DNA of 64,000 bases, taken from Hexactinellida sp. DTS-2022 (Eukaryota > Porifera > Hexactinellida). Below, piece by piece: positions 12,331 to 23,900 of this stretch. Where the stretch lies: NCBI GenBank assembly GCA_028753945.1, contig JAPNXP010000002.1, positions 8,866,001 through 8,930,000 on the forward strand, in the 5' to 3' direction. Made by a program: the position numbers and the translations under genes. Each line of letters starts with the position of its first letter. Positions within the stretch are counted from its first letter, which is position 1. Below the pieces are notes generated by a model, which searched no databases, had not been told where the DNA came from, and worked only from the letters and a program-made list of their open reading frames with translations.

Positions 12331-14497
12331 GGTCCAGGTATGCTCTAGAAAAATGGAAAATTTCGCAAAAAACCCCAAAAAGGTCTTTTTCGTTTTTATT
12401 GTATTTTTGGATTGTATTGATATCCATGTGTACTCCCAAGAAATTTCTAAGAAAAACTCCATATATCTTTCAAGTTTGACACATTTTCGTGACCTCGTCT
12501 GGGATAAATAAAAAAATAAAAAAATAAAAAAATTAAAAATTAATAAAATATTAATTTAAAGGGAAATTGCTGTTGGCACAGGTGTAATTTTTGATTTTAG
12601 TTAGTTCAATATAGGATTTATTTTAGAATAATTGCAAATACAAATAAAATTGCTTTTGGTACAGGTGTAATTTTTGATTTTAGGTAGTTCAATATAGGAT
12701 TTATATAGGAATAATTGCAAATACAAATATAATTGCTTTTGGTACAGGTGTAATTTTTGATTTAGGTAGTTCAATATAGGATTGATATTAGAATAATTGC
12801 AAATAAAATAAAATTGCTTTGGTACAGGTGTAATTTTTGATTTTAGGTAGTTCAATATAGGATTTATATTGGAATAATTGCAAATATTTAGGAAATTGAT
12901 GTCGGCACAGGTGTAATCTTTGATTTTGGTTAGTTAAATATAGGATTTATATTAGAATAATTGCAAATACAAATAAAATTGCTTTGGTACAGGTGTAATT
13001 TTTGATTTTAGGTAGTTCAATATAGGATTCATATTGGAATAATTGCAAATATTTAGGAAATTGATGTCGGCACAGGTGTAATTTTTGATTTTGGTTAGTT
13101 CAATATAGGATTTATATTAGAATAATTGCGAATACAAATAAAATTGCTTTTGGTACAGGTGTAATTTTTGATTTTAGGTAGTTCAATACAGGATTTATAT
13201 AGGAATAATTGCAAATACAAATATAATTGCTTTTGGTACAGGTGTAATTTTTGATTTTAGGTAGTTCAATATAGGATTTATATAGGAATAATTGCATATA
13301 CAAATATAATTGCTTTTGGTACATGTGTAATTTTTGATTTGAGGTAGTTGAATATAGTATTTATATTGAAATATTTGCAAATATAAGGGAAATTGATGTC
13401 GGCACAGGTGTAATTTTTGATTTTTGGTAGTTCAATATAGGTTTATATTGGAATAATTGCAAATATAAAGGATTTTAATGTCGGCACAGGTGTAATTTTG
13501 GTTTGGTAGGTAAATATAGGGATTCATATACGAATAATCAAAATACAAAGGGAATTACTGTCTGCACAGGTGTAATTTTAGACTTTTGGTAGTTCTATTT
13601 GGAAATTTTATGGAAATAATTGCAATTACTACGAAAATGCTCTCGGCACAGGTGTAATTTAGTATTTTGTGTTCAATATAGGGATAATTGAAGAATAATT
13701 TCAAATTTAAATTGAAATGAACACTATTGAATGCGCAGGGCCGTGGTTATTGGGTGGAGAATTAGATTGGGATCCCAATAGTGCTCCTAACAATTGTGGG
13801 GTCACGTCAACTTGGTGTTGGGTGAAGAGATAAATACCAAACTGGGAGGGAGAACGGAAGTGGCTTTGGAGGTGCAAGTGGTTGTGGCGGCGGCTAATTC
13901 ACTTCAATACACATAGTGAGTTAGAATTTGAATGAACAACGTGAATTTACTAGTTTACCTCCTCTATACTTTATCTAAAATTTTATATTCATATTTCAAA
14001 AGCCTATATCTCAAAACTAACATTTTCAGTTTTGTGTAATAGGTCATTTTGTCAATTTTGGTCGTGGAATCAAAAGCTCAACGGTTTCGGATAGATCTCG
14101 TGAAGATACAACTAATGAGTGCAGCGATTTATTCTATTATGGATAGTTCATGTGCTTTTTGGATTTTGGATCAGGAAAATCTTCATTTGAAAGTCGACAT
14201 CACATAAAAGTATTTGAAATCCAGAAAAATCCAGATATTCACAATTCCTGCACTCATTAGATTTATTACATCCAGCTAAACACAATCATTCAATAATATT
14301 ATTGGTCTTGTTCATCTTTGCTGATTGATCTTCTACCCAATAGTGGTAAAATTAAAAAATATATTTTTCCTCTCTTAGTATATATGCCAATATTATTGTA
14401 TTTTTGGCATCCTGAAGAAGAAGTATATACGCTGTAAAAAATTGAGTTAAATTGGGTAAATACTTTTGGTAGAAGTGCTCTAGAGTATACCTGGACC
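12331..14497. mobile_element. Nested TTAA MITE carrying a satellite array
   Basis: The ends are GGTCCAGGTATGCTCTAG (left) and GGTCCAGGTATACTCTAG (right, complemented), flanked by TTAA at 12327-12330 and 14498-14501. The outer parts (12331-12480 and about 13990-14497) match the shorter family members at 47300-48500, 50726-51424 and 51906-52780. The 2.17 kb length results from the array at 12579-13690, which those members lack. Confidence 0.88.
12579..13690. repeat. Tandem array, 82-83 bp unit, about 14 copies
   Basis: The motif CAGGTGTAATTTTTGATTTT starts at 12579, 12662, 12745, 12825, 12908, 12990, 13073, 13156, 13239, 13322, 13405, 13487, 13567 and 13649 with minor variants. Spacing is 80-83 bases throughout. 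Units alternate between GGTACAGG and CGGCACAGG subtypes. Open reading frames across it are by-products of the periodicity. Confidence 0.95.
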
Positions 14498-15087
14498 TTA
14501 AAAAATGTTTAGAACATATTCTTTTATTTGATGCAACAGAAATTGTCAAAAAAAGGTCAAAAATTGACATTTTTGACCTTCTTCCCCATGTAGCACATAC
14601 ACCAATTGTTCATTATGTCCAAAGTGCTTGCAAAATAAAGTTTACACCATATATATATATGCCTGGAATTTTCAATGTTTGCTTCAGTACTTCAACATTA
14701 AACAATCCATCGTTTGTCAATAAATCCCGTTTTGAGTAAATTAAGGTTAAAGATTATCGGAAATATTCTAGCTAATATGCACGAATCAAATGTGTATTAT
14801 GTAATAGTATCCTTAGTATAGACTAATATAATACTCGACGATAGTTTTTAACATTGTATTTTGAATAATATGTAGTTTTTGGCATGAATTGGAAGAGTTT
14901 ATAGCAGTCCACGTTCTTTTGGGACACATTTTAAAGCAAAATGTAATAAAATAATTATCTGAAATTGTTATTGTTGTCATTATACATGTCTGTTTACCTT
15001 TGGTTATATATACTTAGTCCATAGTGTATAAGATTATATGAATAAAGCTTATGGGTTTATCATATTATAGTTAATTGACAAAAAGAT

Positions 15088-15162
15088 ATGCCAGGTTTGG
15101 GCATCGAACCCAGGAACACTTGCATACTGTTCCGATATGCTACTAACTGAACTACTGGTACT
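15088..15162 (-). ncRNA. tRNA-like segment (possible SINE or tRNA relic)
   Basis: On the minus strand a B-box-like GGGTTCGATGCC (near 15099-15111) lies about 30 bases after an A-box-like TAGTTCAGTTAGTAGC (near 15140-15155). A partial acceptor stem (CCAG with CTGG) brackets them. The anticodon arm does not fold into a normal 7-base loop, so a functional tRNA is unlikely. A tRNA-derived SINE head or a tRNA pseudogene fits better. It lies between the end of the nested MITE and the end of the 12022-15444 element. Confidence 0.4.
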
Positions 15163-16004
15163 TCTAAATATTATAAATTGTATTATATTCCATATAAATG
15201 GGATATAGAATATATAACACGTAAATAAATGTCAATAAATGTGAATAAATGTATATATATATTCATTTAATTGCCAAAACATCAATAATTACGTCACTAA
15301 AATGCCCCCTGTAGGGAATGGAGTACTGATTTTTGAAAATTTTCAATTCCAGGATAATTCCATGATATAGTTGTAATATATTTCACACTAATCTCGAAAT
15401 TTCACTTTGTTGATAAATTCCCCAGAATTCCGAAGCAAGCATCCTTAATATATGATATACTTCATCAGCCTATGGTTGGCTGAAACCTTATCCAGTGGAG
15501 TCACTGCGTGAATCTTAGATCTATGATGTCATGATTCTCACACAAGTATCCGGCTGACTTCATTTCATTGTCTGCCAATTCTTGATTGATATAAGCAATT
15601 TCTACAACAGATAAATGGCCCCATTACGGGATCAATGGTTTATCTAGAAGCGCGCGACACACGCTTAGAGGCACACCACAGCTTGCATCTAGGTACACAG
15701 CAACATAGGATATTGTGTTGTTCGAAATAACAATTGTTTGCAATTGATATAATAGAATAATTCAGCAGATATTTACAAAACAATGACATATATTATGTGT
15801 ATAAACACTGTCCGTTGCTAGGTAGCTTGGTCATTCTGGAACGTAAAGTAAGAGAAGGAGTACTCAGTAGTGGGTAGAGGGTCAATGAAGTAGAGACTCT
15901 CTCCCAATGAAAACTCCTAACAGTCTATCTAAATACAAAAACAAGTAAAAACACTTCTAAGTGAAACGAAGACGATAAACCAATTGAATTACTAATTTGT
16001 CAAT

Positions 16005-16250
16005 GTGTTGAAATTAGATAATTTCGAAACTATGCTTGACACAAAGAGAGTTTGCTGGCCATTAGAGCTTTTGAGTTTCATTATAGCTTGTAACAAGCAA
16101 TTAATACGAAGAATTATCAGCTCAAGGAAATATGCCAAAACAATTTTGCTAACTAATGAAATTCATCAAATGATCAAACAGACCATGGTTGGATACGTAG
16201 ATCCTAATTGGAATTGCCACGCTATTCACACACAATTCCTAGTATATTGA
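16005..16250 (+). CDS. Unidentified 81-codon frame
   Basis: This frame starts MLKLDNFETMLDTKRVCWP. Its counterpart on the minus strand of the left arm (1200-1445) is also open with two substitutions. Conservation between the arms reflects recent duplication rather than selection. No family is recognised. Confidence 0.15.
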   Translation: MLKLDNFETMLDTKRVCWPLELLSFIIACNKQLIRRIISSRKYAKTILLTNEIHQMIKQTMVGYVDPNWNCHAIHTQFLVY

Positions 16251-16328
16251 CGCGGTATTCAATAGCTAGATTAGTCATATAGCAGGGTGATAAGTGAATT
16301 AATAAGTTATCACTAACAGGACGAGTCG

Positions 16329-16373
16329 GATAGGATAGGATAGGATAGGATAGAATAGGATAGGATAGGATAG
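16329..16373. repeat. GGATA pentanucleotide microsatellite, right arm
   Basis: This is the reverse-complement counterpart of 1083-1121, with about nine GGATA units and one GAATA variant. Confidence 0.85.
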
Positions 16374-17034
16374 GAAGGGAAACTTCAAAATGTGTTACGT
16401 TTACGAAAAACAAACACAATTAGTGGAAGATAGTTATTACTAACCAAACGAATTTGGATAATTTCTATATAATGTATTGTGAGTGCTAAATGGTAACGCC
16501 GTATAGATTTCAATCCTAAGTATATGGAAATTGATTACATATTTTTACACACTTACATGCGATTCGCAGATAATAGTAACCTTTTCAACTTTCAAGAGCA
16601 GTCAGTACATTGCAAGAATCATTCTGGATATCTTCGGATGAGCAGAAGTACATCAGTCGTAACAACTCAAGACACAGGTAAAACTTTTATTTGACAATAT
16701 ATAAAGCGTTAGTCATCAACCAATACTGAATTGAGCATCTGAAACATGGCTGTGGTTATGAAATTAGTGTACTCTAACTCTTGCTGCAGATGAACTCAGG
16801 ACGAGTAGCTCAGCGTATCCCAACATAACCAACTGCCCGTTACAGTTAGCCCTTTGCGTCCCAATCAAAGAAATATGCGTAGCAACTTTCTATTGTAAAG
16901 CTTAATGTCTAGTCAAAGCAAATATAAATATGTATAGCGTATAATAACAAAAATAACACGCATTCAGACAGATAAACAGCTTCAGAGTATTGAGCTGTAT
17001 TGTATATTTGTGTGTAATCGAATTGAAATAATAT

Positions 17035-17310
17035 ATGTATAGAGAAATGAAGAGAAAATGTAATGTTCGGTGGGTTCCAACCAGAGGTTTATCCAGCATT
17101 TTATTGGCCGCCACTTTATCATGGAAGGTAAAAATTCTACGACACCCTAAAGTTATCAGCCATAATACATATTCGGTATATTTCGATGATGCGGCATTAT
17201 ATGGAGGATCTAAAATTTGTACGGAACTCAAACAGGGATTTATCCACGATGTCTGGGCCAGAAAATCTGGACAGACACCTGAAGCAACATTTGCTGTAGA
17301 GCACGATTAG
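17035..17310 (+). CDS. Unidentified 91-codon frame crossing the arm edge
   Basis: This frame starts MYREMKRKCNVRWVPTRG and runs past the end of the inverted duplication (17284), so its last codons are absent from the left-arm counterpart (166-408, minus strand). A 14-base insertion near 17256-17269 also changes the reading relative to the left arm. No family is recognised. Confidence 0.15.
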   Translation: MYREMKRKCNVRWVPTRGLSSILLAATLSWKVKILRHPKVISHNTYSVYFDDAALYGGSKICTELKQGFIHDVWARKSGQTPEATFAVEHD

Positions 17311-17884
17311 CGGATGTTGCCTTGTGGCACCTCCTAACGGCAATTGCTAAGACATAAATTCATTTACCAAACAGCAAGCATTCATATATCACATGGAAAA
17401 TAATAGTTTGGGAATCGCACTGCATAGTATAATCGTGTTCGTTTATATTTTTGAAAACAACAAAATCTATTTGAAAATAATATGTGTTTCTCTCACAAAA
17501 ACAAATTCAATGAACTTGATAACAAGCAATGATTGGATATTTCGTCTGTATTGATACAGGAACTGATATGGTGCATTGGGATTAGGGATCGACGGGAAAC
17601 CCGGCCCCGGCCACGGTTCCGGCAAAAAGCTGCTACTTCTACTTCCACCCTGGCCCCTGCCAAAAGCACTTAAACTAGCCGGGGACTATTTGTGTCGAAA
17701 AACATATGCTAAAACTTGTTTACAAAGTAAACCACGACTAGACGGGATTTTTGGACTTGGTAGAAAAATGATATAATCAATTGAAAAAATAGAAGAGAAA
17801 TTAAATGAATGAAAAAATGAATGAAGAAAATAATAAGAAATAGTAAGGAAAACCAGAAATATGTAAGAGACAGGATATACTAAG
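17300..17884. other. Unassigned flank with a GC-rich patch
   Basis: No gene is seen. A GC-rich patch near 17585-17635 (CCCGGCCCCGGCC) resembles, in inverted orientation, another near 19345-19415. They might be terminal parts of one element enclosing the minisatellite, but I could not define clean ends or a target duplication. Confidence 0.3.
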
Positions 17885-17894
17885 TTCAAACATA

Positions 17895-18712
17895 CAGCTC
17901 AGGTCCAAATATCCCGCTCAGGTCCAAATATCCCGTTCAGGTCCAAATATCCCGTTCAGGTCCAAATATCCCGTTCAGGTGCAAATATCCCGCTCAGGTC
18001 CAAATATCCCGTTCAGGTCCAAATATCCCGTTTTGTTCTATCTGTCCAGTATTGATTATGTTATTCTCTTAGACCCGTTTGTCTTATACACCTTTGAGGT
18101 CCCAATATCCCGTCAGGTCCATATATCCCGGCCAGGTCCCAATATCCCGTCAGGTCCAAATATCCCGTTTTGTTCTATCTGTCCAGTATTGATTATGTTA
18201 TTCTCTTAGACCCGATTGTCTTATATTCCGTTCAGGTCCAGATATCCCGGCCAAGTCCATATATCCCGATCAGGTCCAAATATCCCGGCCAGGTCCAAAT
18301 ATCTCGTAAGGTCCATATATCCCACTAGGTCCAAATATTCCATTTTGTTCTATCTGTCCAGTATTGATTATGTTATTCTCTTAGACCCGATTGTCTTATA
18401 CACCGTTCAGGTCCAGATATCCCGTCAGGTCCATATATCCCGACTAGGTCCAGATATCCCGTCAGGTCCATATATTCCGACCAGGTCTAGATATCCCACT
18501 AGGTCCAAATATCCCGCTAGGTCCATTCGTCTCGCTAGGTCAAATATCCCGTTCAGGTCCATGTACCTTGTTCAAGCATTTACTCCCGTTTATGTTCATT
18601 AATCCTACTGGGTCCAAATATCCGGCCAGGTCCAAATATCCCACTAGGTCCAAATATCCCACTAGGTCCAAATATCCCGTTCAGGTCCAAATATCCCGTT
18701 CTATTCTAGATG
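17895..18712. repeat. Minisatellite (about 19 bp unit) with higher-order insert
   Basis: Many tandem copies of CAGGTCCAAATATCCCG joined by two or three variable bases. The run is interrupted by a longer block starting TTTTGTTCTATCTGTCCAGT at 18031, 18168 and 18343, with a degenerate copy near 18689. This makes a two-level array. Open frames across it come from the periodicity and are not genes. Confidence 0.95.
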
Positions 18713-18720
18713 TCCAGTAA

Positions 18721-20130
18721 GGTTTAAGATGTTCTCTTAGGCCCTATTTTCTTATTCGTTGTATATTGCCATTCTCAATTCATTAAATTCTCTCACTATT
18801 TGATTATGATTTTTTTCTAAAAAATAGTGTACAGTGCTTTTTCAATCAAGTCCAAAAATCCCGTCTAACCGATGTTTATAGTAGTAAACAAGTACTGCCT
18901 CAAAGACAACTAATATATTTCGATTTAGAGTGAATATCTAATACATTATAACTTTTTAACTAGAAATATACTACTCAATTGGTTAAGAAATTCCAACTCC
19001 TCCCGATCACTTTCTTGGTCATATACTACTTTAGCTTCGGAAGAGTTACTTCAGTTGGTGGTTGAGGTAATTTGAATGAGCCAAAACAGATAGCTCGGGG
19101 ATCATAAGTGAGGAATAACAGCTTGTCAATGTTTGGTCAGGAGCCAAACATTGAGAAGATATCCCCCTGCGAAACATACTCAGAACATCACCTCATAATC
19201 ATATTTGAAAATTACTTGTCAGCAGTCAACAGGGACTGTATAAAATTGGAAATGCGGAAAATTGACATATGTTCATACTTTGTAGTTTAGAAAGGCAACA
19301 ACTACTCCTCTCCTCCATAGGTGCAATTAATTAGTATCATGACTAACCCCGGCCCAGGACAAAATTATTCCACCCCGGCCCCGGCCCCGACCCGGGCAGA
19401 ATTCGGCCCTCGGTCGATTCATAATTGGGATGGCAACTGCAGTTTCCTTTATATCGCGGGTCCCTATAGATATTTCAAACAGGAAATATATCGGAGAGAC
19501 TAGACAGTGCGTGTTCTTGTTGTGGGTAAACAAATAATTCGGATATTACAGCACGACTAGGTATTCACAAGCAGCAATATAAGGTGTTCAGTTCAAAATT
19601 ACTAAAAAGAGAACAATTATTCTCTGATTTGCATACATGATATAATGTCATGAACGAAACTAATTAGTGATTGTTCTAAGCTTGGAGATTTGCGAACCAT
19701 CAGACAAAGAACTAACGATAGTTGGCCCGGTTGCCCAGCTGGATATCATCTAATGCATGCCACTACTTAGAAAAGCCTGTTTTGTTCAAATAATTTGTAG
19801 AGCCTGACGGGATAGCAACACCAAACCCTGTAATACATAGCTGTCTAAACCAATTCGATACAAAGAGCAATAGTCGCTTTTGCGCCCACCTAGAGTAGTT
19901 TCGCCCCTTTGAACTACGTTGTGTTTATCCAAAGTGTTCTGAAAATCGAAATTTGAACCATCTACAGTAGAACCTTCTAGGGCGCCGGCGGCACGGGTGC
20001 ACCGGGTGCACGGTGCACTAGTTGCTCCGGTCAATTTTTTTTCCCAAAAAAATATTACTCAAAATTAACTAACAAACTACCATAATAATCAATAGTTATC
20101 TCTAACACAACTCAAAAATCATAGATAACT
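18721..20130. other. Unassigned segment
   Basis: No supported gene. It holds a GC-rich patch at 19345-19415 and another at 19976-20025 (GGCGCCGGCGGCACGG), which resembles a hAT terminal region and lies just downstream, in minus orientation, of the hAT relic at 20142-20393. Confidence 0.4.
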
Positions 20131-20141
20131 GAATCAAAAAT

Positions 20142-20393
20142 CTACCGAAAATATAACTTAAAATCTACCGAACACCTTTCTCTACCAGGTTTTATATTTA
20201 TGATTTCATTGGCCACTTTTTCGAGCTCCAAACTATCCAGCTCATCTTTATGGATGGCACATACTGCCAACCATGTGAGACGGGCATCTGACATTGAACT
20301 CCGCAACACGTTTTGGTTTATCATTTCGCATTGATCGCATGACCCGTGTTGGTATTTACAGGAGTGATACGGTGATACCAATTCAATAGCCAT
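20142..20393 (-). pseudogene. hAT transposase C-terminal relic
   Basis: The frame contains VLRSSMSDARLTWLAVCAIH followed by an acidic, Leu-rich tail. This resembles the end of the C-terminal dimerisation domain of hAT transposases (the LRSTMSQERL-like stretch before the tail). The domain's preceding Trp/Phe and catalytic Glu segments are absent. The GC-rich terminal-like patch at 19976-20025 would be its 3' end. Only a fragment is present, so the assignment is tentative. Confidence 0.4.
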
Positions 20394-20571
20394 TGAAGGT
20401 ACCTGTTTTGGTGGAAATATTTGCCCGTCTTATCTGTAAATTCGCCGAACCGTGTTCATACCAACGAGGGTTTACTGTATTCAAAATAAGCCAATACAGA
20501 GTTTCGGAAACGAAATGGATAATCATAAATCCATAACCTCTTTGATTGATGGATAGAATAAGAACATTGAT

Positions 20572-20838
20572 AATTATTTGCAGATTACCTTAGTTGGACA
20601 TAATTATAAAAATTAAATTGGATTCCTACCACAATCATTGAATCTGAATTAACAAGGTGTAACCACTTGAATGGTGGCTCTACTGTTCAGTTGTATTACC
20701 ATATTTGGGCACAAATTTCCAAACTAATTTGCATATTACCTTATTTAGACAAAATTGTCAGAATGAAATTGGATTCCTACCACAATCATTGAATCTGAAT
20801 TAACAAGGTGTAACCACTTGAATGGTGGCTGTAGTGTG
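20572..20838. repeat. Direct repeat upstream of the third piggyBac copy
   Basis: A segment of about 110 bases starting near 20578 (GATTACCTTAGTTGGACA) recurs starting near 20730 (TATTACCTTATTTAGACA). Both units contain GGATTCCTACCACAATCATT and end AACCACTTGAATGGTGGCT. The repeat lies directly before the TATA motif, so it may be a duplicated promoter-proximal or subterminal block of the element. Confidence 0.85.
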
Positions 20839-20848
20839 TCCCAGCTCC

Positions 20849-20857
20849 TATATATAG
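20849..20857 (+). promoter_or_regulatory. Candidate TATA box of the third piggyBac copy
   Basis: TATATATAG lies 89-97 bases upstream of the ATG at 20946 and just after the duplicated block at 20572-20838. Position and form match the motif before the right-arm piggyBac copy. Confidence 0.5.
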
Positions 20858-20945
20858 AGGATCATTATTTGCAAACATTACCAATTACAGTCACTCAACA
20901 GTTCAACCTCAAGCAACATCTGCAACTACAACTCTAACCAATCAG

Positions 20946-23900
20946 ATGGCAAGTAAATCCAACCTTACCACACACTCAACATGGGACCAAGACGACGATC
21001 AGCTGGAAGCTGATGCCAATCTCAGCCTTGAACCGGGCACTGCCACGCAACCCGTTGATCAGAATGATTCCAACGATGAGTGACCTTTATCGGAGGATAG
21101 TGGGGACGACGATGAACTCTACGGTCTATTACAGGAGGCCCATCCAACTGACCCAACTCTCAGCTCAAATACTACGACGATGGCCTCGACAACTGACCCG
21201 AGACTTAGCCTATCATTCGCTAGCGAGGATGTGTCAGAGGAATTACTAACAGCCAGCAGCCCCCTGTTCAGTCCTGCTAGCCAATTAGCTGGTGTGACCT
21301 TGCCACAGTTACACATCAGCTCGACCCCTCAGACAGATGTGGGAACCACACAACACTTTACCTTTCCTCCTGCTCAAACAACTTTCGATACACGGGCCAT
21401 AGGAAAGCGGAGCTCAAGCCCATCCGCACTCAGCAGCAAAACAAAACGTAAAGATTTCCGCTACAATCGTAAATCCCAACCAGTCAAACCCGTTACAGCC
21501 GTCACTTACATCGCTGAACAGGTGCAACTGCAAACTAGCCCCCAGCCAAGTCCACAAATACAGTGTACTCCGCATAATTGGGACACCGGTTAATCGGGAC
21601 AGCCGCTTAATTGGGACAACTCACCAAGAACCGAATCCTTTCCATAGAAGCTAATACTAAAGATTTCGGTTAATCGGGACAAACTCAACAAATTGGGTAC
21701 AAAATTGTGCTCGCTTAATAGAAAATTAATATTGATCAAACAAATTTTAATAATCTTGGTCAATTCTCATCAAGACATAACAACATATCTAAATAGGACC
21801 AATTTTATTATTGAATTCCGTATATTCAAAATTAACCAGGGATTATGAACTTTGGTTCAGGTATAGTTTAAAACGGTCCACATAATATTAAGGGTCATTC
21901 TATGGGTTTGAGTAGAATCAAGTGTCCGCAGGCATTGGAGGAATCGTTGTAACATGTTTAAACTAAATTGTTGTAAATCGTAGGTAGATATCTACTCTAC
22001 AGAATATTTTCGGTTAATTGGGATCTCCTCTTAATTGGGACAAGAGGCCTGGAACAGACGTGTCCCAATTATGCGGAGTAGACTGTATTCACAATGCGAA
22101 CCTACAATCCTGATGATGATGATGATAATTATGATAATTATAGAATGCCCGCCTACTATCCGGAAAAATCAAAAATCTGGGAACACCGGCCCATCTTCAA
22201 GCTCGATACCAATCTAAAATCACCCACAGGACTACCACGTGTAGATCTCTATGTATACGCTATTGATGCTAACACGGAAACAAAGTCACAATGTGAAAAG
22301 AAAAAGTATCGCAGACTATTGACCCTAAGAAACACCCCAATTGAACGATTCTATCCTGAGATCTGGGACGCAGAGCACAAACAGCTCATAGGGAGTTCGA
22401 TCAAATCCACAGAATATCTCCAAGCACTGGCTTTCTTCCAGGAGCCATATGAAGATGCTCTATTAGTGGACAGAAACTCACTGGGTAATATCCCCAAGGT
22501 AGCACCAGCCATTCCTGAGCCACTCAATCAGCTACACCCTGATCCACCCTCCCAGCAGCACAAACTGTCTCAACAAGGACAGTACCAACTCAAATGTAAA
22601 GAACCGGTGGAATTTTTCGATGCCATCGATACGCCACACCAAATCGAGACCATTCTCCAGCAGACCATACTATACGGCAACCAAAAGGGGCTACACAATT
22701 GGCGAGTGCCCACCTACAACGAGATGCGCTGCTTCATAGGACTCCTCCTTTGGACATCGCTGGCAAAGTTCCCAAATCGTCGAGCCTATTTCCATCAATC
22801 AGAAATCTACAATCTGCCACATTTCCAAGCACACACATCGCGGAATCGTTTCGAGCAGCTGATAACCATGTTTGCACTTCACCGACAATCAAACACTATC
22901 TCAAGACCTCAGCACAGCGAAACGTTTTGAGGCAAAACTCGCCGACCAGCTCACCGATGTCAATCGTAACTCCGCTAAACTTATTACCCCTGCAAGAGCA
23001 CTCTCCATTGACGAAATGATGGTAAAGTTCTACGGAAGGAGTGTGCTGCGTCAATACATGCCCGCTAAGCCGCATAAATACGGAATAAAGTTATGGGCAG
23101 TTGCCTGTGCATGCTGCGGCTATTCCCTCACCCAGAACATCTACCTCGGAAGCAGTGTACTGTCAGTGGGAGGGCGAGATGTGGTGCTACAACTAGCCGA
23201 ACCCTACTTCGAAAAGGGTCATGTCATCTACTGCGATAGGTTCTTCTCCCATCTCGACGGGGGGGGGGCTCGAGATGGCGGCATATCTTCGCTCACGACA
23301 AACCGGCATGGTGGGAACAGCAGATCTAACCTCACTCGAGCAGGATCTGAAATACCTGGTCACCAATATGCACCCTCTAACCTGGGCATACAAATGGTAC
23401 AATTATAAGGCAAACATCACTCATCGTACAAGGCAAGGTGAAGAACGAAAACTTCAGGCTGAAGAGCCGGTGTGCTTACTCGTGTGGTATGACAAGAAGT
23501 ATCGCACCACCGACAAAAAGGTGGTTTTCATCACTAACTGCTTACCCGCTATTCCAACTGATCCGGAACTTCAATGCCACCGAAAGAACATCCGGACAGA
23601 AGACGGAAATTACACCCGAAAGCTGATAGCGAGTCCACCTATTGTCAAAGCATACAATTATAGAATGGGAGGGGTCGACAGGCATGACAGACTCGTGGGA
23701 CAACATGCAATTCCTCTAACATCCAAACGCGGATATATCAAGATATTCTTCCACATACTAGACTCAGCGATGGTCAACGCCTGGATCCTATTCAAAACAG
23801 CTAAGAAGGCACAAGGTATGTGGAATACAGCTGCAGAACGTAGACACAATTGGCATGGTTCAAAGAGTGTGTCATTCTATCTCTCTGTGGTAATTTACAT

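Larger units (their letters stand above)
12022..15444. mobile_element. 3.4 kb TTAA element inserted in the right arm only
   Basis: Terminal inverted repeats of 14 bases (GGATGCTTGCTTCG) are directly flanked by TTAA at 12018-12021 and 15445-15448. The left arm carries the uninterrupted site with a single TTAA (around 1999-2006), so target duplication is shown directly. No transposase is seen. It contains a nested TTAA element (12331-14497), the 82-bp satellite and a tRNA-like segment. Confidence 0.93.
8541..17284 (+). repeat. Right arm of giant inverted duplication
   Basis: This is the partner of 190-5486 in opposite orientation. It carries the piggyBac pseudogene, its 3' flank and a private 3.4 kb insertion flanked by TTAA. 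The inner junction near 8541 lies inside the piggyBac N-terminal coding region, which continues to the left here but not in the other arm. Near the outer edge this arm has a 14-base local duplication (around 17256-17269) missing from the left arm. Beyond 17284 the two sequences diverge. Confidence 0.9.

Noticed and set aside
12601-13380. Overlapping minus-strand frames with repeated YICICNYS and KNYTCTKS strings
   Set aside because: They are translations of the 82-bp tandem array and have no coding meaning.
17979-18602. Two plus-strand frames with repeated SRPGPNIP-type peptides
   Set aside because: These are products of the 19-bp minisatellite period.
17895-18712. CRISPR-like array
   Set aside because: Units are directly adjacent with only two or three variable bases and no spacers; the context is eukaryotic.
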